Source: Alligator mississippiensis (lineage: Eukaryota > Chordata > Crocodylia > Alligatoridae). Taken from it: DNA of 64,000 nucleotides. The notes under the pieces are model-generated. The model had not been told where the DNA came from, searched no databases, and saw only the letters and a program-made list of their open reading frames with translations. Both the position numbers and the translations under genes were made by a program. Positions 10,721 through 21,745 of this stretch are shown here, one piece after another. Position 1 is the first letter of the stretch. The number at the start of each line of letters is the position of its first letter. The stretch spans positions 17,974,001-18,038,000 of the forward strand of contig NC_081837.1 of assembly GCF_030867095.1 (NCBI RefSeq), read 5' to 3'.

Positions 10721-11240
10721 TCAGCCTCCACAGACCGGTAGTGAGCCTAGCGCCTGCCAACAGGAGAGCTCAAGACCAGTAGTGAGCCAAGCGCCTACTG
10801 GCAAAGAGGATTGCCACTACAGAGAGAAGAGGATTTACCACTACAGAATGAAGAAAATGTACCCCAACGACACCACTATGCCCTTCGGGAAAGGAAAAAG
10901 GCCTCTGCCTAGTTCTTGGTTCCCGAGGTGGGGTTGGTTAGTCGTGACTTGGGTACTTCTCAGTCTTTCCTTTTGGATCCTCTTATATGAACTTAAAAAC
11001 TCAGCAGCTAAAAGAAACTTTGTAAATCAGACTAGACTTCAAAACAGGTCAAAAAGATCACTCCCACACTGGCATGCTCACCAAAATGCTTTTCTTCAGC
11101 TGTCTTATCCATATGCAAAGGATTTAAATGTTTCTAAATGTTGGGTATGTCCCCACTTGCCTCCTAGTACAATGACAGGGGTGCCCATGATTGCTTTCTC
11201 CCTTAATTGGATGACTTTTGTGATATGTATGTTAAAATAG
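10721..11240 (+). pseudogene. Proviral env N-terminal remnant (family C)
   Basis: The reading frame begun in integrase runs without a stop into an env-like leader. This has a tryptophan-rich hydrophobic segment near 10920-10995, a basic RSKRSLPHW stretch near 11050, and a CWVCPHLPPS motif near 11140. It stops at 11238-11240. The remainder of the surface subunit and the whole transmembrane subunit are deleted; the polypurine tract follows within about 95 bp. The matching region of the copy at 43.7-44.1 kb is more decayed. Confidence 0.7.
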
Positions 11241-11333
11241 TGAAAAGGTAAAAAGAAAGAAAAATTAGAAGTTAAAAGGCTCATGGCTATAAATATCTAA
11301 TATGTTGGGCCAAAAAGGCCCAAAAGGGGGGAA

Positions 11334-11773
11334 AGTAGAAATAAGTTTAACCAGGCCTCTTACTTGACTAAGAAGAGAGAGAAAGAGAAGAAAAAAGGTG
11401 CTGACGCTGATGCTATGTGTTTTAAAATGTTCTAAGATAAGGAGAAACCTTCATGCCTTGTTTTGTCTGTGTGCAGATGTTAACCTCCTCCTTTCCGCCG
11501 AGCCAGAAGCTGAGAACTGTTCCCAAAACATAGTGTTTTTTTCTAAATAAGTAAATTGCTTACGTGTGACAAACGAATGAGCAACATCTTTCTGTTGCTT
11601 TGTCTGAACCTGCATCTTTTCTCGCTGTCTAAAGTATAAATACGCTTGTAAATTTGTAGAGGTCAGAGTTCCTTTGAGAACTCTCCCTGTGATCACTTGT
11701 ATAGTTTTAAATAAACCTAGATGGCTCTGCCAATTCTTATACAACCACAACATGAAGTTTGATTTCTTCCACA
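11334..11773 (+). mobile_element. LTR C, copy 1 (3' LTR)
   Basis: A purine run (CCAAAAGGGGGGAAAG) precedes it. The copy at 44395 starts TGTGGAAATAAG, and the two align through to TTCTTCCACA. A TATA-like AGTATAAATAC lies near 11633 and an AATAAA at about 11710. The first bases here are mutated (AGTAGAA instead of TGTGGAA). Confidence 0.8.
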
Positions 11774-11789
11774 CCAGTTAAAGTAGCGC

Positions 11790-12125
11790 CTGATGAACAT
11801 CTAAGTAGCTAAGAGGGAGCTACCTGAGTAAAGGATGGGGATGTGGTATATGGGAGGTCCCTTGAAGGGGCCAGCAGTGGGATGACCCAGTCTCTCCCTG
11901 TGATGCCCTGCAGGTGTGGTTTGTGCTGGTGGGTAGTTGTAGTTCTCCCTGCAAGCTGTGAGCTTGTGAGTTGCTGAATCCTGTTCCCAATAAAGATCAA
12001 GCTGTTTGCCACTCCCCGGTCTCAGTCGAATAGTGACTCGTGGACAGACCCCAAAGGCATGGAGGTCTGAGTGAGTGCCTCATCCCTGGGACCCATGCCA
12101 TAGAGTAAGCACTATTGTTGGGCCC
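11790..12125 (+). repeat. Repeat E, copy b (LTR-like)
   Basis: This is an uninterrupted copy with CAATAAAG near 11988. It is shared with 4058-4870 (split) and inverted at 48560-48890. It lies at the upstream edge of the coiled-coil gene segment in both gene copies, so it was present before that segment duplicated. Confidence 0.65.
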
Positions 12126-12748
12126 ATCCCTGGCACTTGGGCTCATGTGAGGAGCCCACAAGTGTCCTGTTGGTGATTTGGTTGTGCCACAACTATGAGC
12201 ATGCCCGTCCCTGCTCCCCCTTCCCCATGTGGAGTAACAGAGCCCAGGGAGTGTCCCCCTGAGCTGCACGAGTTCGCCCCGTCCCCTTGTTGGTGGCGGG
12301 GGTGAATGTGGGGCAAGAGGACCATCAGGAAAGTCCAGTCCTAGTGACCGCACTGTGCTGGGGAGCTGAGCTGTATCTGAGCAGGGGCAAGAGGAATGGG
12401 AGCTATTTCTCTCCGACAGAAGCAGGGGTGGAGGGTTCGGAGGCCATTGTAACTCTGGATTTGCAGAAGGGGCTGAGGCCGAGCTGGGCTCTGTGTTCCC
12501 AGCCCCACCCCACCGGGCAGTGATCAGAGGGGGCTACTGTTTAACCGGGACCCCCTGCACCAGGGCGCTCACTGCAGTGACCAGCCAGGGCGGTCACTGC
12601 TTGGGCCACACGGACAAGGACAGACAATGCGCCCAAAGACTTCAGGGGTCAGGTCATCTGGGGCGGGAGCACCCCCAGGCCAGGCCAGGCCAGAGGCGCC
12701 CACAGCCTCCGCACTCAGCACCTTGCCCAGGTGGGAGGGAGACCCCTG

Positions 12749-12787
12749 GTTGCCATGGCAAAAGACCTGTTGTGCCCAGTGACTTCA
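12749..12787 (+). promoter_or_regulatory. Candidate promoter: X-box and CRE-like site
   Basis: GTTGCCATGGCAAA (12749-12762) is a near-palindromic RFX X-box, and TGACTTCA (12780-12787) is CRE-like. The inverted gene copy retains CTATGGCAAC (47551-47560) and TGATGTCA (47520-47527) at the same spacing. The sites lie about 640 bp before the first coding exon of the coiled-coil gene. Paired RFX/CRE sites are known from testis and ciliary promoters; expression here is an inference. Confidence 0.45.
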
Positions 12788-12879
12788 CAATGCCCAGCCT
12801 CACTCTCAGGTACCGGCTCCTCCCAGTGCTCTCCTGCCCTTCGCCTGCGCCACTTGCCCTTCCTCGTCCTCGTGCCTTA

Positions 12880-13135
12880 TCTCTGTTGGTTAGTTAGTTC
12901 TATAGTTTAGCAGTTTGTTGGGTAGTTTGTTAGTTCTTTAGGTAGTTTCTTAGTTCGTTAGCCAGTTAGATTGTTAGTTTGTTAGCTAGTTAGTTTCTTA
13001 GTTCGTTAGGTAGGTAGTTTGTTACTTGAAAGGTTGTTTGTTAGTTCGTTAGATAGTTCAATAGTTAGTTATTTCATTAGTTCGTTAGTTAGTTGTTTGT
13101 TTGTTTCTTAGTTAGATTAGTAGTACCTTAGGCAT
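12880..13135 (+). repeat. Degenerate TTAG-rich minisatellite
   Basis: It consists of irregular GTTAGTTAGTT-type runs with GTTTGTTAGTTCG variants. The equivalent tract in the inverted copy is 47168-47415 (read as AACTAACTAA). It is not the telomere hexamer. Confidence 0.85.
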
Positions 13136-13398
13136 TAGTTAGGTTTAGTCCATCCTCCTATCCGGGCGTCGGAGGCGAGCACCAGTTGCAGACATGAGTG
13201 CCCTTTCTCACTCAGCCATGGGGGCAGCCCTGGGGACACGGCACAGGTCCGTCCCGGGGACTTTTGGGAGATGTGACAAGTTGTGAGCAGGGGCTGAGGG
13301 TGGACAAGGGCCCAGCACTCAGCCCCGTGCCTCGTCCCTGCTCTCGGCAGTCTGGCTCCTCTTTCCCTCCTTCAGCTCAGGGCTGTGTTTCTTTGCAG

Positions 13399-16300
13399 AT
13401 GCTCCAGTGGGAGAAGCTGCCCCCCGTGCACCTGCGCTCCAGCAACCTGGGTGAGACCTGGGCACGTGCCCCCATGGGAGCAAGAAGGGCTGGGCAGCAC
13501 GATAGTCCACAGGGCTGTGTGACCTCCCCTCCCGGCAGGGTTTGTTTAGCAGGCTAAGCCCACGCTGTCCAAGGTGCAATCTGGACAGCCCCCACCCTGT
13601 GCCACCCCCGCCCCCCAGCTGTCGCCCCCTGCTCTTCACCAGCAAGTTCCCTGGGGAAGGGAAACAGGACTGGCCCCCATGGGCTCCTCATGCTGGGCCA
13701 GGTCCTGGCCCTGCAGCCCCTGCCCATGCCCCAGCCCTGGGAGCCTTCCTCCTGGCCATGGCCCTGCTGCCCTCTGCTCCCTTGCAAGGTGGCGCTCATA
13801 CGGGCTCTGGGATCCCCATCCTAAAAGTGGTGCTCAGTCCCACCAAGCCTGACGCTCAGCCCTCATGTCCTCTCAGCACCAGATGCCAGCCTGGGCGCAG
13901 ATGGGTGGGCCAAAAGAAAACTGCCCCCCATTAAGGGGTACCCATCAGTCCCCTCTGTTGCACAAGTACACGAGAGGAGGGACCCTGCACCCAGTGAGTT
14001 TGGGACTGGCGTGAGCAGTGGAGGGACTTGCGTGGTTGCATGGGGAGGGGACAAGGTCCTGCTCCCCGGACAGACTCCCACCCGACCCCTGTGAAGGAAG
14101 GCCCTGCCCATGTGGCACGCAGGACTCCTGGCAGGTGCCCCCACGCGTTGTGGCCCAGAGGGGCTGGTCGCCCTGCGCCCTGCAGCAGCGTGGGCCCAGC
14201 TGATGGGCGGCCTCTTGTCTCCCCGCAGGGCCGGGAGCAGTGCGGGTGGCAAGTGAGGTGAGGGGCCAGACGTGGCCGCACCCCGCCACTGCCGTGAGTC
14301 TTTCCCCTGCCCAGGGAGTAGACGGGCAGCTGTGAGGTTGGGGTCTCTCCCCAGGTGCCCCGTGCCCCTCCAAGCACCATTCAGGACATGGGACCCCAGG
14401 GGACAGTCTCTGTCTCCCACCAACTCCAGGGGCCCTCCAAGACTAAGGGAGGGTCGTGGGCTCATCCCCCGATCAAAGGGACAGTCCTTCCCGAATACGA
14501 GTGTCTGGGGGGACCTGGAGCTTGGAGGTGGGGACTCACCTGGGACACAGGGTAACAACCAGCCCCTGGGATCCCCGGGCCCAGCTCTAGGAGCCCTGCC
14601 TGGCCCCGGGGCTCGGGGGGCCACCAACCCTGCATCACGGGGAGATGGGAACTTGCTGCCCGAGGGAGCCCATCGCCCCAGACACTCTTTCTTTCTCCAG
14701 GAGGACAAGCCCCGCGGCGGGTACCACCAGCAGCAGGTGAGCGGGTCCCAGCGGGGCTGGGGGCTGTGAGGAGACCAAGTGCGCTGGCTGATGGCTGCAC
14801 GGAGGTGTGGACCAGAGGGACAAGCCTGGGCCTGGGCTGAGGGATGGAGGGCAAAGGCAGGGCCAGAGGGACAGATGGGGCAAGAGGTGGCTCCGTGCAC
14901 AGACAGACGGGCAGTGGCATGAGACCTCTCTAACTCAGACGCTTTTGTTTCCTGCAGCTGGAGCTGAAGGCACTCAGGGCCCGCCTGGCTCAACAGGAGC
15001 AGGACGCAGCAGTCCTCCTGTCCCGGTAGGTGTGGGACTGGGGGGCACCGGGCTGTTCCTGGGGTGCGGTGCAGGGCTCGGGGCTGAAGCCCAGGGCCCG
15101 TCCCTGCTTCTGCGCGAGTCTCTGTTTGGGGAAGGGCTGTTTTGTGGGATGGTGCTGTCAGTCTCCCTGAGCACACAAATGTGCTTTGTCCCCACAGTGC
15201 TTGGCAAAGGGAAGAGCAGCTCCTGGTGAGTTGTGGGGAGGGGCGGGGCGAGGGAAGCACAGCTGTTTTGCAGGGGAGGGAGCAGGCTGAGGCCGAGGTT
15301 GTCCAGTTGGGTATATCCCAGAGGACATGATACCGGGAATCAGAGTCCTGGCACCTTGCGTGTGGGGACAGGTGGGGCCTGACGGGTGCCTCAGGAGGTG
15401 CCTCTGTTGGGTGCCCGATATGCTTGGTTCAGCCGTGGGCATGGTCTGACGGGCTGGGGTGATTGTGATGCAGACTCAAGTGGAGGAGCTGCAACAGAAG
15501 AATCGCGTCCTGGTGCTGGCCCTCCAGGCACACAGGGAGGAGGGCCAGGCTCTGGAGGACAGCCCCACAGAGGTGAGTTGCTCTGCGTGCCCCTGCCCAG
15601 GGAGACGGGGAGTGTGTGTGGCCCCGTGTGTGCCCAGGGCAAGGCTGTGCCCCGCTGTGCCAGGCCCTGCACTCGAGGAGCTGGGTGCTGCCCCGGCTCT
15701 ATGGGTGGAGGGCATGTGTGTGCGGTGCTGGGCACTACGTGAGCCTTGTGGGTGTCACACTGTGGGACCGGTGGGGTGACAGGTCTGGGTCTGTGCTGCA
15801 CGGACCTCCCTTGCTTCGTGGCTGGCTCTCCCCTCCCTCATACTCCACCAGGTTGACAGCACTGTGCCAGGGGCTTGCATTTTGTCCTCACTACAGCTGT
15901 TTTTTCATTTGCAACAGCCTCCTGTGCAGGGGGTCACGGAGGAGTGCCTGCTCGTTACCGTTGAAGCCAGCACCCAGGCAGAGGGCCCCTGCCATGAGCA
16001 CGCCGGTACCAGACCAGGGTCCTCTGCCTGGCAAATACGGGCTGCCAGGGGCAACCCCTGGCCAGGACAGCGACGAGCACACAAACAGAGGCTCGTCGCT
16101 GTCCAAAAGGACTGGGGCACAGGGAGAGGTTTGATGCTTTTTATACTGCTAGTGTGTGGGGGTGCTGGGCGTGTCACGTGCAGCGTTCCCGCTGCAGGGC
16201 AGGCTGGCGGGCTGGGAGCAGGGGTCTTTGCAGGTCAGGGAGTTCTTCCGTCAAAGGGCCTGTTGGGCTTGAATTCAGTCCACGATCCATCTCTGACCAG

Positions 16301-17652
16301 TTGCTTCTTGTGCAATCAGGAGGAAACGCCCCTCCCAGCCGGTTGAGGCCGGGACGCAGACAAGTGCTCCCCCCACTGTGGAAGCCAGCACCCAGGCAGA
16401 GGACCCCCAAAATCAGGACGCCTCCACACAGACAAGGGCCCTCTGCCTGGTAGACGTGGGCTGTGACCCCCTGCCCCTGTGGACCAAAGCCTTGCAGGGT
16501 CCAAAGACGACAAGACAGGGGGAAAGGTATGATGATGTGCCTAGTTTTGGGGGGTTTTTCTAAAGAAATGTTTCATGCTCCAAGCCAAATCAGCCAGCTC
16601 CGTGAGTCAGTCCAGAACCATAAGTGGCCCTACAGCCAGCAAACATGATGCTTTCACTAGCATTAGGTTGTGAGCGTGGGATCAGTGAGGGGAGCTGAAG
16701 GAGGGCTGGAGCCAGGAGGCCGTTCCTGGTCCTGGGAAGGGTCTCGCACGTTGGGAGAAGGACGGGGTGGGGCCAGGAGCCCAGGAAGGGAAGAGGTGAG
16801 TGAAAGGGTATGACTAGTGTGTCTTCAGTAAGTGCCTTGCCCGCAAGTCCCTCCAGCGTCCTGAGTGTATAGGTGGGGCAAGGCTGGGACAGGGGCGCTG
16901 CAGGCCTGGGCTCTCTGTGCTGGGAGCCGTCCCTGTTGTGTATGTCCAGACGGCAGCCAGGAACCAGAGCTAGGCGCAGGCAGCACAGCGGGAGGAAGGG
17001 AGGTGGGTCTGGCAGGACACCCAGGGCCGGTCCCTGGTACAAAGGCAGTGATGGAGAGAGGGGAGGCCTGGGCATGGGGTGGTGGCAGTGGCTGGAGCCT
17101 GGGGGCTTGGGGTGAATGGGAGGTGACCAGTGTCTCTGCGTCCCACCTGCAGGGCTGACACTGTGGCAAAGGGGAGGAGGAGAAGGTCGGGGGCAGCAAG
17201 GAGGTGAGTTTCCCCCCTGCACCCCAACCAGACCCAGGCCTGAGGGGCTGCCCCTCCACCAGCCCACATGATGATCGGGTGCCCCCTGCCTCCAGGCCGC
17301 TCAGGATGACCCGTGCCACCTGTCTGCCAGGGCCCTAGTGCCCTGCATGGACCAGCTATCTCCTGGGTTGGCCCCTCATTGCCCACCTCTGGGCCTCAGG
17401 ACCTTGTTGCCAGTGGTTCATCCCGGGAATCAGAGCTTTTGGCCCAGGCCAGGCCTGCTGGGACAGAAAGCCCCACTGAGCCATGTGTGAGAGCCATGTC
17501 CTGCTCCCTGCTGGGGAGACGCTTCTTTACCCCGTGGTTGTTCCCGGGAGTGAGCAGAAGGACCCCACACTGAGCGTGCCCTGACTCTGCCCTTCTCCCA
17601 CAGGTTCCAGCTCGCTTGGCTGCTCCCGTGCTGCTTCACCTTAAGGAGGTGA
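13399..17652 (+). CDS. Unrecognised multi-exon coiled-coil protein (copy 1)
   Basis: I join exons by eye: 13399-13450 (starts ATG, MLQWEKLPPVHLRSSNL), 14229-14257, 14701-14736, 14958-15025, 15198-15225, 15474-15572, 15918-16128, 16320-16526, 17153-17203 and 17604-17652 (TGA). Each has AG before and GT after, and phases agree across the first seven and across the last three. The middle is heptad-like and charged (LELKALRARLAQQEQ; QVEELQQKNRVL). Exons 7 and 8 are a tandem duplicate sharing TVEASTQAE. The tail is a basic cluster (GRRRRSG) and then FQLAWLLPCCFTLRR, possibly a membrane anchor. The join 16128/16320 is one base out of phase and would stop at 16451, so either another splice site is used or this copy is damaged there. 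It is reminiscent of golgin-type proteins, but I do not recognise the family. Confidence 0.6.
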
Positions 17653-18365
17653 AGCCCTGAACTCCTCCCCTCCCTGCCCACTCCTGTCGTCTCCTCCCTG
17701 CGTCCTCCCCTGCCCGATGTTCCGGGATGGGTCCACGGGATGACAGTGTTGGTGCCTCTTCCTGTCTGAGCATGTAAGTGGCTTCTCACTCCTTGTAGTT
17801 TTCTGCAGCCTCTTCTCTTGTGTCCTTGCCTTGGGCCCACGCACTCCAACAGACGGGCTTGGTAGTCCTTATGTTGAGATTGCCCCCTCACTCTCATGTA
17901 ACCTTGTCACAGGCTGCCACCCGACGCACCTTGGCACTGCCACTCAGGTGGCCTGGCGACATTCAAGCATGCAGTGTCACAGCAAACAGTGGAGCCAGTG
18001 GCCAAGGGCTTGGCTGCAACGGGTGAAAAGTGGGCTTGCAGATGGAGGCACCCCCGGGAGCTTCTACTGGGACACTGTCAACTTGTTAGATGCTCTCCTC
18101 CCAGCCAGGAGGGATCTGGTGGTTTTCCCCAAGGCCAGCATGCCCAGGGAAGCAGTTCACACCCATCTGGCTTCTGCAGCATCGTTGCCTTACTTGGCTG
18201 CCCAGTATGAGCCATTTAACTTCCATTACCTGTTGAGCTGTGAAGTTGAACATAAAAGGCAGAAGCAGAATGCTTGGGGTCTCAATTCTCACCAGCCACC
18301 TAAGAGAGAAGAAAAGACAAGATCGTCATGCCGACGTGTCACCAGGGGTAATGCCAAGACCCAGG
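17653..18365 (+). other. 3' flank of coiled-coil gene copy 1
   Basis: This is non-coding sequence that matches 52135-52860 after gene copy 2. No AATAAA was noticed. The match ends near 18365 (AAGACCCAG), where the next provirus begins. Confidence 0.6.
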
Positions 18366-19093
18366 TCAGTCTGAACCTTACTGCCAGCTAAACTTTTCTG
18401 TCTGGTAAAGGATCCAATTTTGTGTCTGGTAACGTACATTTTATTCAGGGAGAAAGAGTTTGAAACACCTTCATCCAACAGCACACGGGGTTTGTAGTTA
18501 ATTAACCCAGGCGGTGTGGGGGAGGAGGTCTGGCTGACTGAATGAATGCGCGTGTGTGTGTATTTAGAAATATGAGCCACTGACCAGGTCTGAGACTACG
18601 GTTGGGTTCAGCTGCCCCAATTCTGCCTGACAGGGCAGTTTGGAAAGCAAGGGGGCCCAACTGGAACCTCGTGACCCAGTGGACAGGGCTTCCCAGTGAC
18701 TTGTTCTTTTTCTATCTGGCTATTGAATGAATGTGTGTGTGTGTGTATTTAGAAAAATGAGCCACTGACCAGGTCTGGGACTAAGGCTGGGTCTAGCCAC
18801 CCCGATTCTGCCTAAAAAGGTAGCATTGAAAGCAAGAGGCCCAGCTGGAACCTCGTGACCCAGTGGACAGGGCGTCTGAGTGATTTTGTCTTTTCCAAAC
18901 CCCTTGTCCCAGTAGCTTCTGCCGAGAGCAGGAGTGAAAGGATCCCTCTTGTGTTTCCCTCCCCATTTCCATTTTATGAGCCGGTGTCGGGTCAGAAGCC
19001 TTTTGTCTAGGCAGTGAAAAACCACGGGGCAAGGCACTGAGTGGCCCGGACATCCTAAATAAGCCTCTCCTACGTCTCCCTGTGTGACTGCAA
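18366..19093 (+). repeat. Proviral leader with a ~180-bp tandem duplication
   Basis: Two adjoining units, about 18541-18720 and 18721-18900, share GAATGAATG, a short GT run, GAGCCACTGACCAGGTCTG, and CTGGAACCTCGTGACCCAGT. They precede a gag start codon, so this is the leader of the provirus that follows. I could not define a 5' LTR or primer site here. Confidence 0.65.
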
Positions 19094-19855
19094 ATGGGAA
19101 CAAGTCAGTCTAAACAAGTTCCCGTCCCCCCTAAGGGGACTCCGGCGTACTTCATGTACACACACTATTCTCCCGAGGCTTGCAAGTACCTGGATAAGTG
19201 GAACTGGGATACTAGGGATGATCCCGTGAAGCATTTTCCACAGGAAGGAACATTGGATCGGGATAAAATAGTGCACTTAAGAGGGGCTTTAGAGTCCCGT
19301 GGATCCAAAACACCACAATACCAGTGGGACGCATACTTTTATTGGTATGATGAAATGTCCAAAAGGCGGACAGAATCTCAAACTAGAAGTCTAAAAGACT
19401 CTCAAGAGAAGTTAAAACAGCAGTTAAAAGCTGTTTGGGAGAAATTGGCTGCTCCCCCAAATTACACGCCGGCCACCGCTCTGATGTATCCAGCATTGCC
19501 CGGGGCGCCCCCCCCACCAGAGCCAGCAGAGGATATCCTTGACCTTTGTTCGAACCCTGCTCTCCTGAGACTCCCACATCAGCAACAACCGGTTCAACAT
19601 CAGGCTGCAGCCCAGGTCCAAGAAGCCTTACCTCAACCACCGGATGTTCCCTGTCACAACCTCAAAGCAGGAGATTGGGTCTATGTAAAGGTCCATCAAT
19701 GGAAAAACGCACTTCAACCCAGATGGAAGGGACCTTTCCAGGTACTTCTGACCGCTAATTCTGCTGTTCGTTGCCAAGGTCACCAAACGTGGACTCATGC
19801 CTCGCACTGCAAGAAGGTATCACCTCCATTGGACCCCAAAGCAGCTGTATTCTAA
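19094..19855 (+). pseudogene. Gag matrix fused in frame to integrase C-terminus (family D-like)
   Basis: A single open frame of 253 codons starts MGTSQSK (an N-myristoylation-type start). It runs through a matrix domain and a proline-rich linker to about residue 175, then changes without a break to the integrase C-terminal domain (QVQEALPQPPDV, GDWVYVKVH, WKGPFQ, WTHASHCKK). The second part is nearly the same as 39340-39585. The rest of gag and almost all of pol are missing. The seam falls at CAG/GTCCAAG, where related copies have a pyrimidine-CAG splice-acceptor-like site. Whether the fusion protein is made is unknown. Confidence 0.75.
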
Positions 19856-21200
19856 CCAAGGTTGGGACCTTTCCCTGAGGCCAAGGACAAAGACCCTCAG
19901 GACCTCACTCAGGCAAGTGAGGAGCATCAGGGTGCAAGTGCTAGTAACCTCTCCCCTGAACCCAACACCTCAGCCCAGCCGGATTCATCAGTTGAAGAAC
20001 AAAGATATCATCTCCGGCCTCGAAGAAAGTGAATGCTCCCACTCGGAAGATCACCACCTCAATCAAGACCAAGAGCCGACTTTCTCAGTCCTTTAGGTAA
20101 CCTGAGCCCAGAGAACGAAGAAAGACTTTGGCTGCCATCCTGGGTTTGGCTGGTAGTGTTCTTTTACTTACTCGTGCTGGTTATGTTTGTTGTTGAAATT
20201 CTTTGTCCCTCCTGTCTCTAAAAATGGCACTGATATCCTGATACATCACACCTGGGTATCTTAGTATCACCCAAGTGGGGTGGGAGAAAAATTTTTACTT
20301 GCAGATCTCCCTTACGGTGGCTCAAGCTGGAAATAAAAGTGACTGCTGGATATGCTCTCACAGCCCAGCACACCTACATCAAGGAATCCCAATGATCGGC
20401 ATGCCAATATCCCTCCAGCAATGGGGAAAAATAAATGGCGGCTTCGTTAGATACTACTAGTTAGCTGCCCATCGGTCCGCTCCTAAGGAATGGAGGGCCT
20501 CCCCTGCTAACTGGATAATCTCCCCAAGAGTAGAGGCGCCTTTCTGTTACAGATCCAACAACACCGGAGCTTACAATAAAGCCACACCTGTAGGACACTA
20601 CCCTCATTGCCTAACTACTCTAGATTATAGCCCTAATAGCACCAGTGGAATCCTGTTGGGTAAAGTACCCTCTCTCAATTGTACAGGATTCATGGTCTAC
20701 AACTTGTCTAAGGAACCTCATGTTGCTCTCATTGCAAACAGATCGGAATTTGACATTCACTCCAATTTTACTTCTTGTAATATATCTCGGTCCAGCAGGA
20801 TAGCAGCCGAACGTGGTCCAGGCCTTTACTGGCTCTGTGGCAAGAGGGCTCATAAAATCTTGCCCTGGAATTGGGTGGGGGCATGTACTCTTGGACGTGT
20901 TATCCCTGGTTTCGAAATGCATAGTGCAATATATCTGGAACAAGTAAAAAATTTTAACCATCACATGAAAAGGGTGGTTAACCCCTTAGCTTCCAGAAAC
21001 ACAGGGTTCCAACCTTCATACCGTGGCTTGGAGTAAGAGAATTGGAATTAGCCATAATTAACATTTCAGCCACAATAGAAGTTTTAGCAAGGCAAGAAAA
21101 CCCACGGCAGAGTCTAGAATAATGGTGTTACAAAAGTGTGAGCAAATTGAAAGAAAACATGAAAGGCTGCATGATGAAATAGAGGGGCTCATGAGAATGG
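19856..21200 (+). pseudogene. Proviral env (family D-like), broken
   Basis: The leader (about 20033-20220) has a long hydrophobic segment after RLWLPSW and stops at 20219-20221. The surface subunit resumes near 20300 with CWICSHSPAHLHQG, has a stop near 20458, and then is open at 20470-21036 with several N-x-S/T sites and a YWLCGKRAHK segment near 20830. Traces of a transmembrane subunit follow (an INISATIEVLARQENP segment near 21053-21105, then CEQIERKHERLHDEIEG near 21140), but the fusion-core and CC motif are deleted. The first 500 bp nearly duplicate 39585-40100. Confidence 0.75.
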
Positions 21201-21244
21201 AAGTTTAAGGCTAAAGTGAGACTAAATAGTCTCAAAGTGGGGAC

Positions 21245-21745
21245 TGGAATCAGAAAAAAATAAATGCCTTAAACTTTGATCATTTGAGTTATAAGATGAC
21301 ATAACCGCTTTGTGGAGAATTGCTGGCTCGGTACAGTAGAACAGATAAGGGCAAGTGTTTGTTCTTTGTAACTCCTCTGCAACTGCTTCCCTCACCGCAG
21401 TCTTGAAGATAGCAAAAAGTATGTACAACTCTGATTTCCAGGTGCAAGAAGGAGGTTTGTGAACTAACCTCGCCTCCCCCTAAGTTCCCATCCTGATTAC
21501 AGCAAAGAAGTAATGTAGTCATGTCATAGCCGCTTTTCATGATAATTTCACTATATGATCACGTGAGTTGTAAGCGACTGTTAAAAAGTATATAAGCCTC
21601 CTGATTTTGCTCTTGGCGGGGACTCCTTCCAAGTGCTTGGGAAATCCATGTCACTTTGGAATCCCCCCTATAGCTGTAGTTTCTTTTGAATAAAAGCTTC
21701 TGCTGACCTGACCCAAAAGTATGCTGCGTGTGTTTCCACGACACA
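21245..21745 (+). mobile_element. LTR of the gag-integrase provirus (approximate limits)
   Basis: A purine-rich AAAGTGGGGAC precedes TGGAATC. A TATATAAG box lies at about 21589-21596 and AATAAA at about 21690. The proposed end is CACGACACA. The sequence after it (AGTGGTATCCTAGCAGAGAA) resembles 53153-53175 beyond gene copy 2, which supports an insertion edge near 21745. Limits are by eye. Confidence 0.5.

Noticed and set aside
12880..13135. TTAG-rich tract as an internal telomere repeat
   Set aside because: The unit is not TTAGGG and is irregular; it is a simple minisatellite shared by the duplicated gene copies.
13863..15260. A 465-codon open frame on the minus strand
   Set aside because: It lies antisense to the exons and introns of the coiled-coil gene, has proline/serine/arginine-rich GC-driven composition and no domain, and is not kept as one frame in copy 2.
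19383..19640. Minus-strand frames over the gag-integrase fusion
   Set aside because: They are shadows of the plus-strand frame.
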